This document shows positions 1-9,900 of a stretch of DNA of 64,000 nt, piece by piece (positions within the stretch are counted from its first letter, which is position 1; the number at the start of each line of letters is the position of its first letter). The notes beneath the pieces were generated by a model. The model searched no databases. It was given only the letters and a program-made list of their open reading frames with translations, and was not told where the DNA came from. The DNA is from Streptomyces sp. NBC_01476 (GTDB taxonomy: Bacteria > Actinomycetota > Actinomycetes > Streptomycetales > Streptomycetaceae): NCBI RefSeq assembly GCF_036227265.1, contig NZ_CP109446.1, forward strand, positions 2,245,501-2,309,500, in the 5' to 3' direction. A program made the position numbers and the translations under genes.

Positions 1-447
1 ACCGAGATGCTGCTCGCCGGCCACGCCAAGCGGGCCGCCTCCCGCGAGACGGGACGTACGGGGCTGCTCGACCGGGGCCTGCCCATGCTGCTTGCGGTGG
101 CCACCGCCACCTGCGTCGTCAAGGACGGGCTGACGGTCAGCGAGGCGTTCAAGACCGTATCGGGTATCGCCGGTTCGCGAGCCGCCTCGCCGGAGACCTC
201 GATCCTCCTGCTCCCGTCCCTCGACGCCGAACGCAGCTACGCCATCACGAGCGTCCGCGAGGGCCGTCCGTGGACCGGGATCTACCCGGCGTATCAGAAA
301 ACGCTGCACGCGGTACTGCTCCAGCAGGCGGATCACGGCTCGTACACCGCGGTCGTGGACTGCGAGGAACGGTCCCTGGACGCGGTACAGAGCGACGTAC
401 TCGATCACCTTGGCCTCGACCCACTCACCAACGGGAGTCCCCAATGA
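1..447 (+). CDS. C-terminal fragment of an unrecognised protein (5' end outside window)
   Basis: The reading frame is open from the first base of the window, so the true start lies upstream; a Met codon at base 7 is not needed as a start. I do not recognise the 148 visible residues. They contain an Ala/Leu/Val-rich stretch (MLLAVATATCVV) and an acidic C-terminus ending in TNGSPQ, with no obvious membrane segment or catalytic motif. Its stop overlaps the next start in an ATGA arrangement at 444-447, so it is translationally coupled to the kinase/nucleotidyltransferase gene. It is therefore probably the upstream member of the same operon. Codon usage is high-GC like the following genes. No function is assigned. 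Confidence 0.7.
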   Translation, partial: TEMLLAGHAKRAASRETGRTGLLDRGLPMLLAVATATCVVKDGLTVSEAFKTVSGIAGSRAASPETSILLLPSLDAERSYAITSVREGRPWTGIYPAYQKTLHAVLLQQADHGSYTAVVDCEERSLDAVQSDVLDHLGLDPLTNGSPQ

Positions 448-2243
448 CCCAGAACTCCCCGCCCTTGGCCATGCCACCGGGCCTGGCTCGCGCCATCGAG
501 ACCCTCCAGAACAAGGATCGGCACCGCCTCGACGACACCGTCACACGGCTCCACACCGTCAACGGACTCCTGTGGGACACCGAGGACAGGGTCCGTAGCG
601 CCTTACTCTCCGCCGCCCAGGTCACCGACTGCAAGCGGGAGATCGACCAGCTCAACGCCGAGCGCAACGCGCTCGCCGAGCGGGCCGACGAGGTCCTCGG
701 CTCGCTGGCGGACGCGGGCCGCGCCGATGCGCCGCTGCACACCGAGACCCTCGCCTCAGTCGTCGACCGTCTGTCGGTGCTGACCCTGCGAATCTGGCAC
801 AGCGAGCGAGCGGCAGCCCGGGACTCACTGGCCCGCCGACGCGTCCCCGCACTCCACGGCCAACGCGAAGAACTGTGCGCCGCCCTCGACGCACTGGTCT
901 CCGATGTCGTCGCCGGCCGACGCCGACTGCCGTTACCCGCCCGCTTCAAGCTGTACGGGCGGGACGACACCGCACCCGCAGAGATCAAGCCCAGTCGGCA
1001 CCTCCGCCGGGTCCTCGCCCTTGGTGGGCTGAGCGAGTGCGGCAAAAGCACCAGCGCTGAGTTCGTCCAGCGCACATGCGGCGCCCAGCGCCTCAAGATC
1101 GGCTTCCTTCTCCGGCAGGCCGCCCACCGCAATGGCCTCGCGGACCCCTACGCGCTTTCGGCCCGCCGACAGGCCGAGCTACTGCTCGCCGAGCTGAACC
1201 GCTTCGCGGACGCCCACGTCGACACCTCGCTGTTCACCATCGAGTCCGTCCACGACGACGCCTCGATCGCCGAGCTCAAGCAGCTCATGGGCGACACCCT
1301 CCAGATCGTCTACCTGGACGCCTCCTTCGCCGTACGCGTCGACCGCTCCGGTACTCCGGCCCAGGCTGTCGCCGCAAAGGACGAGATCAAGATGAGCCGT
1401 GGCGCCCACCAGGTCGCCGCGCTCGCCGACCACGTGATCGACAACAGCGGCAGCGTCGCCGCTCTTCGCGCGCGGCTCCGGCGCATAGCCGCCCCGCCCT
1501 CCGCCACGGCGCTGCGCGTGGCCACCCCGTACGGACTCGGCCTGCCTGCCGCCATCGCCTCGGCGACGGCCGACTTCACCGACGCGATAAGGGCATACGG
1601 CCCCGGCATACGGCTCGCTGCCCTGACCGGCAGCCCCAGCGAGGGCACCTGGATCGCCGGCTGGTCCGATCTGGACCTCCTCGTGATCGCCGAACACGAG
1701 ACCACCGGCCGGGTCCACGAGGCCCTGGAGCAGTACCGGACCGCCCTCGACGGTGCAGCCTCCCTCAGTCCCACCGTCGTCACCGCCGGCGAACTAACCG
1801 CCCGGCGCCTCACCCCACGCCTGGCGTTCGTCCTCCACCAGATCCAGCAGGGCGGCCCCGTCCTGCACGCTGCACCCGACCTCGAACTGCCGGCGATCAA
1901 CCGAGACGAGCTCGCGCTCGCTGCCGTCCGCGAACTCCCCCAGGTCATCCTGACCATCCGCCGCCTGCGCGCTGAGGCGGGGCCGACGACACTGCGGCAG
2001 CTCTACAAGCACCTCGTGCTCGCCTGCCGCCTCCTTCTCCGCGAGCACAACCAGTGGGAGTCCGGCCCCGACCGGATCCTCGCCGCGGCCTCCCGCATGC
2101 CGGGCCTGCCCACCCTCTCGGTGCCCTCCCTGGCCGAGATCGCCGACGCCTGGCGCGACGGCGACACCGAGCCCGTCCTCACGCCCGTCGCCGCGGCTGT
2201 CGACCAGCTCCTCACCTGGTACGCCCACCAGCTCGCCGCCTGA
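444..2243 (+). CDS. P-loop kinase / nucleotidyltransferase fusion protein
   Basis: The protein has 599 residues. Residues 1-180 are helical and probably coiled coil, with heptad-like Leu and charged residues. A P-loop (GGLSECGKS, residues 194-202) opens a domain resembling nucleoside, dephospho-CoA or adenylate-type kinases. A second domain from about residue 355 carries the polymerase-beta-type nucleotidyltransferase signature, with TGSPSEG near 395-401 and the metal-binding pair in SDLDLL (Asp409, Asp411). The C-terminal 170 residues are helical, as in minimal nucleotidyltransferases. The start is fixed by the ATGA overlap with the preceding gene; an in-frame extension upstream to 270 is ignored. 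The fusion suggests phosphorylation followed by nucleotidyl transfer on one small substrate, or a kinase-regulated transferase. The substrate is unknown. The domain calls rest on motifs only. Confidence 0.8.
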   Translation: MTQNSPPLAMPPGLARAIETLQNKDRHRLDDTVTRLHTVNGLLWDTEDRVRSALLSAAQVTDCKREIDQLNAERNALAERADEVLGSLADAGRADAPLHTETLASVVDRLSVLTLRIWHSERAAARDSLARRRVPALHGQREELCAALDALVSDVVAGRRRLPLPARFKLYGRDDTAPAEIKPSRHLRRVLALGGLSECGKSTSAEFVQRTCGAQRLKIGFLLRQAAHRNGLADPYALSARRQAELLLAELNRFADAHVDTSLFTIESVHDDASIAELKQLMGDTLQIVYLDASFAVRVDRSGTPAQAVAAKDEIKMSRGAHQVAALADHVIDNSGSVAALRARLRRIAAPPSATALRVATPYGLGLPAAIASATADFTDAIRAYGPGIRLAALTGSPSEGTWIAGWSDLDLLVIAEHETTGRVHEALEQYRTALDGAASLSPTVVTAGELTARRLTPRLAFVLHQIQQGGPVLHAAPDLELPAINRDELALAAVRELPQVILTIRRLRAEAGPTTLRQLYKHLVLACRLLLREHNQWESGPDRILAAASRMPGLPTLSVPSLAEIADAWRDGDTEPVLTPVAAAVDQLLTWYAHQLAA

Positions 2244-2290
2244 ACAACCTCCCTCGCCTTCCCCCTTCCGCAGCCGACAGGAGCTCCGCC

Positions 2291-2866
2291 ATGCCCGAAA
2301 CCGTCCTCGTGCCGCCCTTCTCCGCAAGGATCGTCGAACGCCTCAGCGTCGGAGCCACGAGCCGCCGCGAGCGCGTCATCCACTCCCTGGACGGCCTGGA
2401 GGAACCGGTCCGGCCCGACACCCTCGCCAACACCGGGGCCCACCTGTGGCACCTGCTCCAGGAACAGGTGCCGGACGGACTCGCCCCCGTGGACTTCCTC
2501 CTCGGTCTGGACGCCGGCGGCATCCTGCCGACCGTCTCCCTCGCCGGCGCCGCCCGCCTGCCCTACAAGATCGCCTGGAAGCTGCACCTCCCGCTCGACG
2601 GCGCGGTCCGCTTCAGCGAGCCCCACGCGATGCGCACCGACGTCTTCGCGTACGGCATCACCCCCGGACAGCGCATCGTCATCGTGGATGACGAGATCAC
2701 CACCGGACGGACCCTGGCCGACCTCACCCGACGTCTCCGCGAGGCCGGCGCCGTGCCACTGGCGGCGGCCTGCCTGGTGGAGGACACCACCCGCGGGGCC
2801 CGCGACCTGCTCACCGGCCTCGGGCTGCCCCTGGTCTCGCTCACCACGATCGAAGGCGCGGCATGA
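2291..2866 (+). CDS. phosphoribosyltransferase family protein
   Basis: The protein has 191 residues and a type I PRTase fold. The diagnostic PRPP-binding loop IVIVDDEITTGRT lies at residues 129-141, with two acidic residues followed by TTGRT. An upstream LGLDAGGILP segment (about 71-80) fits the hood and pyrophosphate loop region. Such enzymes exchange pyrophosphate of PRPP for a base, or run the reverse reaction; related proteins bind PRPP as regulators. An AGGAG ribosome-binding site lies 7 bases before the ATG, and the gene is 47 bases after the kinase/nucleotidyltransferase gene. The stop overlaps the glycosyltransferase start by 4 bases. The acceptor base is not evident from sequence. 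In this operon the protein could make or break the ribosyl bond of a nucleotide-like product. Confidence 0.85.
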   Translation: MPETVLVPPFSARIVERLSVGATSRRERVIHSLDGLEEPVRPDTLANTGAHLWHLLQEQVPDGLAPVDFLLGLDAGGILPTVSLAGAARLPYKIAWKLHLPLDGAVRFSEPHAMRTDVFAYGITPGQRIVIVDDEITTGRTLADLTRRLREAGAVPLAAACLVEDTTRGARDLLTGLGLPLVSLTTIEGAA

Positions 2867-4020
2867 CAGCGGTCGCCCCGGCAGGGATCCGGTTCCACCA
2901 CGGTTCCCTGGTCGTCCCCGCCGGGGCCGTCCACACCACTCCGCTCGGGTACGCCCGTGACAGCGTTCCCGTCGGCGCGCCGCTCCCGGTTGCCGCTGCG
3001 GCGGAGCTCGTCCGCCGCTTGAGCAGGTGCGGCGAGATCCAGGTGGCCTTCGAGGGGAAGCTCGGCGACACCCTCCTCGCGCTCTCGGGCATCCGCGCGG
3101 TCCTCGACTGGCTACGACTGCGCTCGGTGCGCGTGACCGTCCAGGCGGTGGGTCCGTACGCCGAGCTGATCGCCCGCACCGAGCTGATCACGCAGCCCCA
3201 GGCCACCACGCCCAACGGCTGGCGCGCCGTGATCGGCGACCGTCCCGGCATCGAGGCACACGGCGCCGAGGCTGCGGTAAGCCTGGTGCTCGACCCGGCG
3301 GCCCCGCCCTGCTGGTCGAGCGACGGCCGCGCCCACCCGGACTTGCCCGCCCGCCACTACCTGGCCCTGGAGCGCCGCCTCGGCATCCGCCTCCCCGACA
3401 CGACTCCCTTCGCTCCCACTCTCGCCACCAGGCCGAACCACCTCGTGGAGGAACTGCGTTCGACGGGCTGGCTGGGCAACCTGAACCTCGCCGCCATCAC
3501 CGCCACCAGTTGGCCGGAGCGTAAGGACTACACCGCCCAGCGCTACATCGCCCTTGCCGAGCACATCGCCGAGGCACAACAGACGCAGGCCCGCCTGCTG
3601 CTCATCGGCGGCAACCCGACCGACGGGCTCCGCATCACCGCAGAGGCTCCCCGGCGCCACGTGCAGGTCCTCCGCCTCGACGGGATGCCGGCCGACCACC
3701 TCACCGACCTCTTCCCGCACTACCACCTCATCGTCGGCAACGACACCGGCCTCACACACCTCGCCGCTATGGCGCGCGGCCGGAACGGCAGCAGCCCGCC
3801 GGTCGTCGGCCTGTACGCGCGCCACAGCCACAGCAAGTGGCGCACCGGCCTGCCGCACCACCACGCCGTCGCCACCGACCTGTCCGACCGCATGCACCAG
3901 GGCGACCTCTGCCCCGTCCGCGACGCCATCGCCACGGACACGGACATCCACATGGATGCCTTCCCACCAGCCGCACTAGCCCAGGTCTGCCTCGAACTGC
4001 TCAACGGGGTGAGGCCATGA
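2863..4020 (+). CDS. glycosyltransferase family 9-like protein
   Basis: The 385-residue protein has two Rossmann halves typical of the GT-B fold of heptosyltransferases. The clearest signature is GNDTGLTHLAAM (from about residue 292), equivalent to the GxDTGxxHLA motif that binds the nucleotide sugar. An N-terminal EGKLGDTLLALSGIRAV segment (about residues 68-84) matches the G-x-GD-x-L region of GT9 enzymes. Gram-positive bacteria have no lipopolysaccharide core, so a heptose acceptor is unlikely; a soluble or nucleotide-linked acceptor is more plausible here. ATGA overlaps at both ends couple it to the PRTase and the following kinase-like gene. The GT9 assignment rests on these two motifs, and the substrate is unknown. 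Confidence 0.8.
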   Translation: MTAVAPAGIRFHHGSLVVPAGAVHTTPLGYARDSVPVGAPLPVAAAAELVRRLSRCGEIQVAFEGKLGDTLLALSGIRAVLDWLRLRSVRVTVQAVGPYAELIARTELITQPQATTPNGWRAVIGDRPGIEAHGAEAAVSLVLDPAAPPCWSSDGRAHPDLPARHYLALERRLGIRLPDTTPFAPTLATRPNHLVEELRSTGWLGNLNLAAITATSWPERKDYTAQRYIALAEHIAEAQQTQARLLLIGGNPTDGLRITAEAPRRHVQVLRLDGMPADHLTDLFPHYHLIVGNDTGLTHLAAMARGRNGSSPPVVGLYARHSHSKWRTGLPHHHAVATDLSDRMHQGDLCPVRDAIATDTDIHMDAFPPAALAQVCLELLNGVRP

Positions 4021-5153
4021 CCATTCGAAGTCCCCTTCGGCTCGGTCCGGTACGCCGCTTCACCCGCAACCTGCTCTGCCCCGTCGACATCCTCGGCCGC
4101 CCACTGCTGCTGAAGTACACCCGCGACCCAGCCGAAGCCCGCGAGGAGATCCGCGGCCACGCCCGCCTGGCCCGGCACTACCGCGTACCCGCCCTGCACA
4201 CCCACCTACGCGTGCCAGGCGGGCACCTCCTCGCCTACGAACGCCTCTTCGGCGGTACCGATCAGGGTCTCCTGCTCGACCTCCTCAACGCGGACGAGCC
4301 GAGCGGTGAGCTCCGCGCCTACATGGACCAACTCACGACCGCGTACCGGGAGGCCATCCTCACGACGGCATGGCTCGCCGATCCGGCCCTCGTCGTCCGC
4401 AAGCTGTACTGGGACCGCGCGGCGCCCGGCGGGCGGCTCGACACGTACTACGCCGGGAAAGATTTCCTGGTCGCCGACGGCCTCATCGACCTCCCAATCT
4501 CCAGCCTCGGCACATACACCCTGAGCATCAACGGCCGTCAGCACCGCCTGGACTGGGCCGCAACCCTCCGCCGGCTCCGTGCCCACTTCGCCACAGACGA
4601 ACCGGTCTGGGCGGCCCTCACCCAGGGAGACCCCACCGACGTCAACCTCGCCCACCCGCTCGCCTGGTTCGACTACGACACCGGCGGGATGAACAGCATC
4701 CCCGGCGAGTTCGCGAACTTCCTCTGGTACGCCTCCACCCTCGGCGGCTGGCTCGTCCCCACGTACAACCCGACCGCCTTCGCCGACCACCCCGCTACCT
4801 TCGCCCATCTCCCGGCGAACACCCCCGCCCTCCGGCGAGCAGACGTCGACCACGTCACGGGCACCATCACCATCGACTACGCGCCCCGCTTGTCGGCGCC
4901 CAGGCGAATCGCTGTGACCACGTACTGGAACCGGCTCGTACAGCCGATCGCCGACCGCCTCTGGCCCGGCGAGGACCTGGCAAACCTGCTTCGTCCTTAC
5001 CTCGCCATGCGCATCCTCGGCGTCTACAACCTGGCCGACCTTGCCCCCGAGGACCGGCTCCTGCTGCTCGCCCGGCTCGCCGAAGCCATGAGCCCCACCT
5101 TCGACCCCAACACCTACTTCTTCCCAGTGGAGTCACCATGCCCGGCCCCCTGA
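4017..5153 (+). CDS. aminoglycoside-phosphotransferase-fold kinase-like protein
   Basis: The protein has 378 residues. The C-lobe shows a catalytic-loop equivalent, QGDPTDVN (about residues 203-210), in place of HGDxxxxN. A DYD motif about ten residues later replaces DFD, as in the APH/choline kinase superfamily. The N-lobe has a candidate ATP lysine in LLLKYTRD near residue 30 and an ExxxH helix soon after. A small-molecule kinase acting on a hydroxyl is the natural prediction. The Gln in place of the first catalytic-loop His is unusual but tolerated in the superfamily. The start overlaps the GT9 stop by 4 bases (ATGA), and its 3' end overlaps the SDR gene by 16 bases. No antibiotic substrate can be inferred. 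Confidence 0.75.
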   Translation: MTIRSPLRLGPVRRFTRNLLCPVDILGRPLLLKYTRDPAEAREEIRGHARLARHYRVPALHTHLRVPGGHLLAYERLFGGTDQGLLLDLLNADEPSGELRAYMDQLTTAYREAILTTAWLADPALVVRKLYWDRAAPGGRLDTYYAGKDFLVADGLIDLPISSLGTYTLSINGRQHRLDWAATLRRLRAHFATDEPVWAALTQGDPTDVNLAHPLAWFDYDTGGMNSIPGEFANFLWYASTLGGWLVPTYNPTAFADHPATFAHLPANTPALRRADVDHVTGTITIDYAPRLSAPRRIAVTTYWNRLVQPIADRLWPGEDLANLLRPYLAMRILGVYNLADLAPEDRLLLLARLAEAMSPTFDPNTYFFPVESPCPAP

Positions 5154-5899
5154 ACGGCCGCACCGCCCTGGTCACCGGAGCCACCGGCGGCATCGGTTCG
5201 GCCATCGCTCGCCGCCTCGCCACCGACGGCGCCACCGTCGCCCTCGCTCACCTCGACGACGACCATGCCGCAGCGGAACTCGCCACCCAGGTCACCCGCA
5301 GCGACGGCACCGCCATCCCGCTGACGGCCGACCTCCGCGAAGCCGACGCCGTGCGCACCCTCTGCCACCAAGCCCACGACCGACTCGGCCCACTCGACAT
5401 CCTGGTCAGCAACGCCGGCGCCTACCCGCGCCGAGCGTGGACGGAAACAACGCCCGCCCATTGGGAAGACGCCCTGGCCACCAACCTGACGAGCCACTAC
5501 CTCCTCGCGCACGAGCTCACCCCTGCTATGTCGGCTGCCGGTTGGGGCCGGATCATCACGATCGGCTCCGTCCTCGCCACGGCGGGCCGCCACGACCTCG
5601 TTGGCTACATCAGCGCGAAAGCCGGCCTCGAAGGACTCACCCGCGCCCTCGCCCGCGAACTCGGCCCCGCCGGCATCACCGCCAACTGCGTCGCGGCTGG
5701 TTCCATCCGCGTCCCCGCCGAGGACACGGTCGTCGACGACCCGGAGGCCATGGCCGCCCGGCAGCTCGGCCGCCAGTGCGTCCAACGCCGGGGCCGCCCG
5801 GACGACATCGCCGCAGCCGTCGCCTTCCTCGCCACCGACGACGCCGGCTTCATCACTGGGCAGACCCTGCGCGTCGACGGGGGCTGGATCCTTGGCTGA
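5138..5899 (+). CDS. SDR family NAD(P)-dependent oxidoreductase
   Basis: This 253-residue classical short-chain dehydrogenase has the cofactor motif TGATGGIG (residues 13-20), NAG in LVSNAGAY, a catalytic Ser in ITIGSV, and the YISAK active-site pair (Tyr about 156, Lys about 160). The C-terminal GQTLRVDGG motif is standard for the family, and length is typical. FabG-like enzymes reduce 3-ketoacyl groups, but many relatives oxidise sugars or secondary alcohols, which suits this operon better. The ATG lies inside the end of the preceding gene, and its stop overlaps the next start by 8 bases. Confidence 0.92.
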   Translation: MPGPLNGRTALVTGATGGIGSAIARRLATDGATVALAHLDDDHAAAELATQVTRSDGTAIPLTADLREADAVRTLCHQAHDRLGPLDILVSNAGAYPRRAWTETTPAHWEDALATNLTSHYLLAHELTPAMSAAGWGRIITIGSVLATAGRHDLVGYISAKAGLEGLTRALARELGPAGITANCVAAGSIRVPAEDTVVDDPEAMAARQLGRQCVQRRGRPDDIAAAVAFLATDDAGFITGQTLRVDGGWILG

Positions 5900-6485
5900 C
5901 ATCTGGCTCATGCGCCACGGCGCCTACGAAGGCCACCGCCCCGGCTATCACGCCCCGCACGAGGCCGCCCTCACCGTGGAAGGCCACGACCAGGTTCGAC
6001 GCTCCCTGCCCCTCCCCGAGGGCGTCACCGCCATCGTCACCAGCCCGATCCCCCGCGCCCGCCAGACCGCAACCCTGATCTCGCACCTCACGGGCCTGCC
6101 CATCGTCGCGACCTCCGGCCTCCTCGCCGAGTGGCGTGCACCGAGCATCATCATCGGCCGCACCGCCGAGACCTACCCGCCGGCCTACCGCGCCTGGCGA
6201 GCCCACCGTCTCGCCAACCCCTCCCTACGCTGCGAAGACGGCGAGAGCCTCACCGACCTCCACACCCGAGCCCGCCACTGCGCCGCCTTCCTCCACCACA
6301 ATGCTGGGCGCAACGGCCCCCTCTTGGCCGTCGCCCACACCCTCCTCCTCGGCGTCCTCACCCGACTCACGGAGGGACCCATGGCATTCACCACCGCCAT
6401 GAGAACCCCCTGGCAGTTCGCCGAACGTCGTCTCTTCACGATCAACCAGCCCGCGGCACCGGATGTGCGCGCACCTCGCCGATGA
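5892..6485 (+). CDS. histidine phosphatase superfamily protein
   Basis: The protein has 197 residues. The phosphatase signature MRHG appears at residues 7-10 with catalytic His9, followed by the TSPIPRARQT segment characteristic of phosphoglycerate mutase-like phosphatases. A second active-site His is supplied by LLAVAHTLLL. I chose a TTG start because it puts the RHG motif at the usual distance from the N-terminus and overlaps the SDR stop by 8 bases; the next Met would be inside the motif. It probably removes a phosphate from the small-molecule product of this operon. It is the last gene of the coupled series, and no following gene is close. Confidence 0.85.
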   Translation: MADIWLMRHGAYEGHRPGYHAPHEAALTVEGHDQVRRSLPLPEGVTAIVTSPIPRARQTATLISHLTGLPIVATSGLLAEWRAPSIIIGRTAETYPPAYRAWRAHRLANPSLRCEDGESLTDLHTRARHCAAFLHHNAGRNGPLLAVAHTLLLGVLTRLTEGPMAFTTAMRTPWQFAERRLFTINQPAAPDVRAPRR

Positions 6486-6958
6486 ACCATCCTCGCTCTC
6501 CTCCGCGCCCCGCTGTAGAGCGCTGATGGTGATCATCAACGACCCCCTGGGAACCACGCTCCGTCGAACGTGCTCCAGGGAGTTACTGAGGTTCCGTGCG
6601 TGATGTCGCCGATAGCAGGTCACTGACCTCCGCTCGTGGCGTGCCAGCGCGCGACATCACCCAAAGATCATCTGTAGGGATGCCAGCACCTCCTCTCAAG
6701 CACAGGCTCCTTCAGGCCCATCCCGCTAACCACGGCCCAGGCGATAGATCGCACGCACGTACTGGCAAAACTTCCTGCACCGCTTGGGGAGATGCAGCGC
6801 GGTGAAGTGCCACGCGTTCTCGGGGGAGGGTGGCTTCCTGGTGCAGCCGAGGTTTCGGGGCGCCGTGATCCCCACGAGGGCAAGCAAACGGACCGGCAGA
6901 CAACTGCCGCCGAGAGCCCCATACTGGGCCAAGGTTCGGTTGGAGGCGTGGGGTCGCA
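6486..6958 (+). other. intergenic region between the metabolite operon and the caspase-NACHT gene
   Basis: No convincing gene was found on either strand; short frames lack codon bias and ribosome-binding sites. The stretch must hold the promoter of the caspase-NACHT gene and marks the drop from high-GC to lower-GC sequence. A nested inverted repeat lies at 6600-6660, described separately. No run of T following a stem was seen after the phosphatase gene. Confidence 0.5.
6600..6660. repeat. nested inverted repeats upstream of the caspase-NACHT gene
   Basis: The outer arms are GTGATGTCGC at 6600-6609 and its exact complement GCGACATCAC at 6651-6660. Between them lies a perfect palindrome, AGGTCA-C-TGACCT, at 6617-6629. 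The arrangement lies about 300 bases before the start of the caspase-like gene. It could be a regulator-binding site, a transcription terminator for the upstream operon, or part of a recombination site. Only the symmetry is observed. Confidence 0.6.
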
Positions 6959-9900
6959 ATGCACAAATTTCTTGCCATCGGCGTTGGAAGATTCGACGGG
7001 GGAGACGAGGGGGCCCTCGACGGAGAAGACACTCTAGCAATAAACGAAATTGCGCCACTTCGCTTTGCGAGCATCAAGGCAACTCAAGTCGCCACTGCTC
7101 TTACTGCCCTCGGATTAGTTCCCACCAACGGCAGTCCGATCCTCGATCCGCGCCATGAAGACTTGCGAGCGGTCCTACGCGAAGCCCGTATCGATCGAAA
7201 CTGCGATGGCGTCGTTATACATTACATCGGCCATGGGATCGCCGATAGCGACCTCGGAACGCTGCATCTCCCTGCGAGGGATACTGACCTCGCGCTACTC
7301 GGAGAAACGAGCATTGATCTGGGCGCACTTATTAATTCGGTCGAGGCCAACCAGGTTGGCCCGCAGGTTCTATTGCTTCTCGATGTTTGCAATGCAGGAG
7401 AGGCGACCCGGTTCCAGGCCCTTAATTTGCTGCGCTCCAGCCGCAGAAGAGCATGGGTGATCGGCGCATCAACCCGTGATGAGAGTGCATTCAAGGGCCG
7501 ATTCTCCGATGCCGTAGTGCAGACGCTTAAGCGACTCGAAGACGGATGGCTCGACATCCACCCATCTCTTGAGTACGTACCTGTCGAAACGATCGCATCA
7601 GAGATTGACATGTCGCTCACCAGGATCTGCACCGATGACCACTCTGCTCTGCCGCAATCGCTAACAGTTACCCCAAGGACCGACCTTAACGAGGGTTCTC
7701 CACCCTTCTTCAAGAACCCCAACTATGGGATAACCCCGCAAGCTCGGCTCCTCATGAGGGCCGAGGCCGAGGTCCGAGAATTTGCAGAGCAGCTAGACGA
7801 AGGGATCGATGCATTTCACTTCGCGACAAGAGCGACTGGCGTCCCACACCAAACAAGGATAACGGGCCGTTGCTTCTTCGCTGGTCGGGAGGAGCAGTTG
7901 CAGGATCTTTCCGAGTGGATGGATACAGGACGTGGCAGTTCACTTCGAGTGGTGACGGGTAGTCCGGGCGCAGGAAAATCTGCACTCCTCGGGGTACTTG
8001 TCTGTCTTTCACACCCTGATTTGCACGAAGCAACACCCTCAGTTGCTAGTAAGATCCCCTCACACCTCCAGCCTTCCTACAACGAGAGCGTTGCTGCAGT
8101 CCACGCAAGATCTCGAGATATACACCAGATACTGAGCTCGCTCGCGCGGCAGTTGCACATTCAGGAACCGAATGATGGGAACTTGACGCCCGCGCATCTT
8201 ATCGAAGCAATCCTGAACAGTTCCGAAATCCCGATCGTGATTGTGGACGCCCTGGACGAGGCAGTTCACCCGGTCGATGTGATGTCCAACCTTCTCATGC
8301 CACTGAGCATCGCAAGGAATACACGAGGCGAGCCGGCATGCCGCGTTCTCGTCGGTACTCGCCCTTGGAGCCAGTTCTCCGTGCTGCTGAAAGCTGCTGC
8401 GCGAGGTGGAGGACTCATCAACCTTGACAATGTCGCAGCCGATACGGTCAAGAAAGATCTAGAGCAGTACGCTCTGGAGCTCTTGAGGAGTCAGCCGCGT
8501 TTTCGTGCGCCAGACCAAAAGCCGACGGCGCTACTGATCGCGAAGTCCATTGCTGACGTTCTTTCTCGCAAAGAGGTGGTGGGCGCGTTTCTGATTTCCG
8601 GTCTTTTCGTACACCAAATCGGCATCGGAATCGACCTCAGCGCAACCGAAAAGATCAGCGAGCTCGTTCCGCGTTCCTTGCCTCAGATGCTGGAACTACA
8701 CCTTGCGCAGCTTGGCGGCACCAACAATCGCTGGATGCGTCCTATAATGGCAGCGCTAGCACACGCGAAGGGTGAGGGCATTCCGGCGGTGGTCCTTCAG
8801 GCCGCATCCTCCGCGTTCGTCGCCCAACCACACCCGGCGGATTCGTCAACACTCGGCCCAACCGACGATGAGGTAGCGGAGGTTTTGACTGCTACTTCAT
8901 TCTATCTGCGATATTCCGTGGATTCGGATGGCCGCACCCTATACAGATTCTTCCACCAAGCGTTGGCTGACCACCTACTCAGCCACCCGCTAGATCCCAA
9001 TCGTCGATCACAGGACAAGGCAGCCGATGCTCGGGGTCTCTTGAATTCGATGAAGACGTTGGTCGAAAATCCTAGAGTTAGGTCGGTACAGGCGTTTTCG
9101 CGCGACTTCTGGAAGTCCGCGCCGACTTACCTATTGCGGCATGTGATACAGCATGCGCTAGATGGCGGCGAAGTCGATCGCCTGCTCACCGACACCGAAT
9201 TTTTGGTCCACGCTGACCCGAATACTCTTCTGCCGCTGTCGGGATACGCCAGAGGGGTTCAGGCTCGTATAGCGGCTGCAGTCTACCGGACTTCAGCAAT
9301 GAGGCACATCACAGCTGGCTCTGGCGTCCGTCGTCGAATTCTGGCGCTCGACGCAAGCCGGTATGGCGCACGCGACCTCTTGAGATCACTCCAGCTCACG
9401 GAAGAGATAAATACTGGCTTGGCCATTCGATTCCTATGGACGACAGGAGGCCAACTTCGCGACACACTCGACCATGAGTTTGATGGCCACACCGCGGCGG
9501 TTACCGATCTCACGAGTGCGTCTTTCCGTGGCAATATGGCTATCGTAAGCGCCAGTGAAGACGGGTCTCTGCGAGTTTATGATGCTCGAGCCGGCTGGAC
9601 TTTGGCTCATAAGCAGACATCTCACACGGACTGGATTCTTTCACTCAAGGCTATCGACGTCGACGGAGCTTCTATCGTTGTCTCGGCGGGCGTTGATTGC
9701 ACCGTAGTTGGCTGGGATTTCTCATCAGCCGAAGAAAACAATTTTACCGTCGGTCAGCATGCTGACTGGGTTCGAGTTCTGGCCGTCCACGAAATGGACG
9801 GAAGGGCGATCGTGGTTTCAGGCGGCGATGACCGTGAAATCCGAGTTTGGGACCTCGCGGCTTGCGAGATGATCGGTGATCCACTGCAGGGCCACAGAGA

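Noticed and set aside
6668..7077. Minus-strand frames of about 100 codons at the start of the caspase-NACHT gene
   Set aside because: They overlap the gene's start and have no conserved features.
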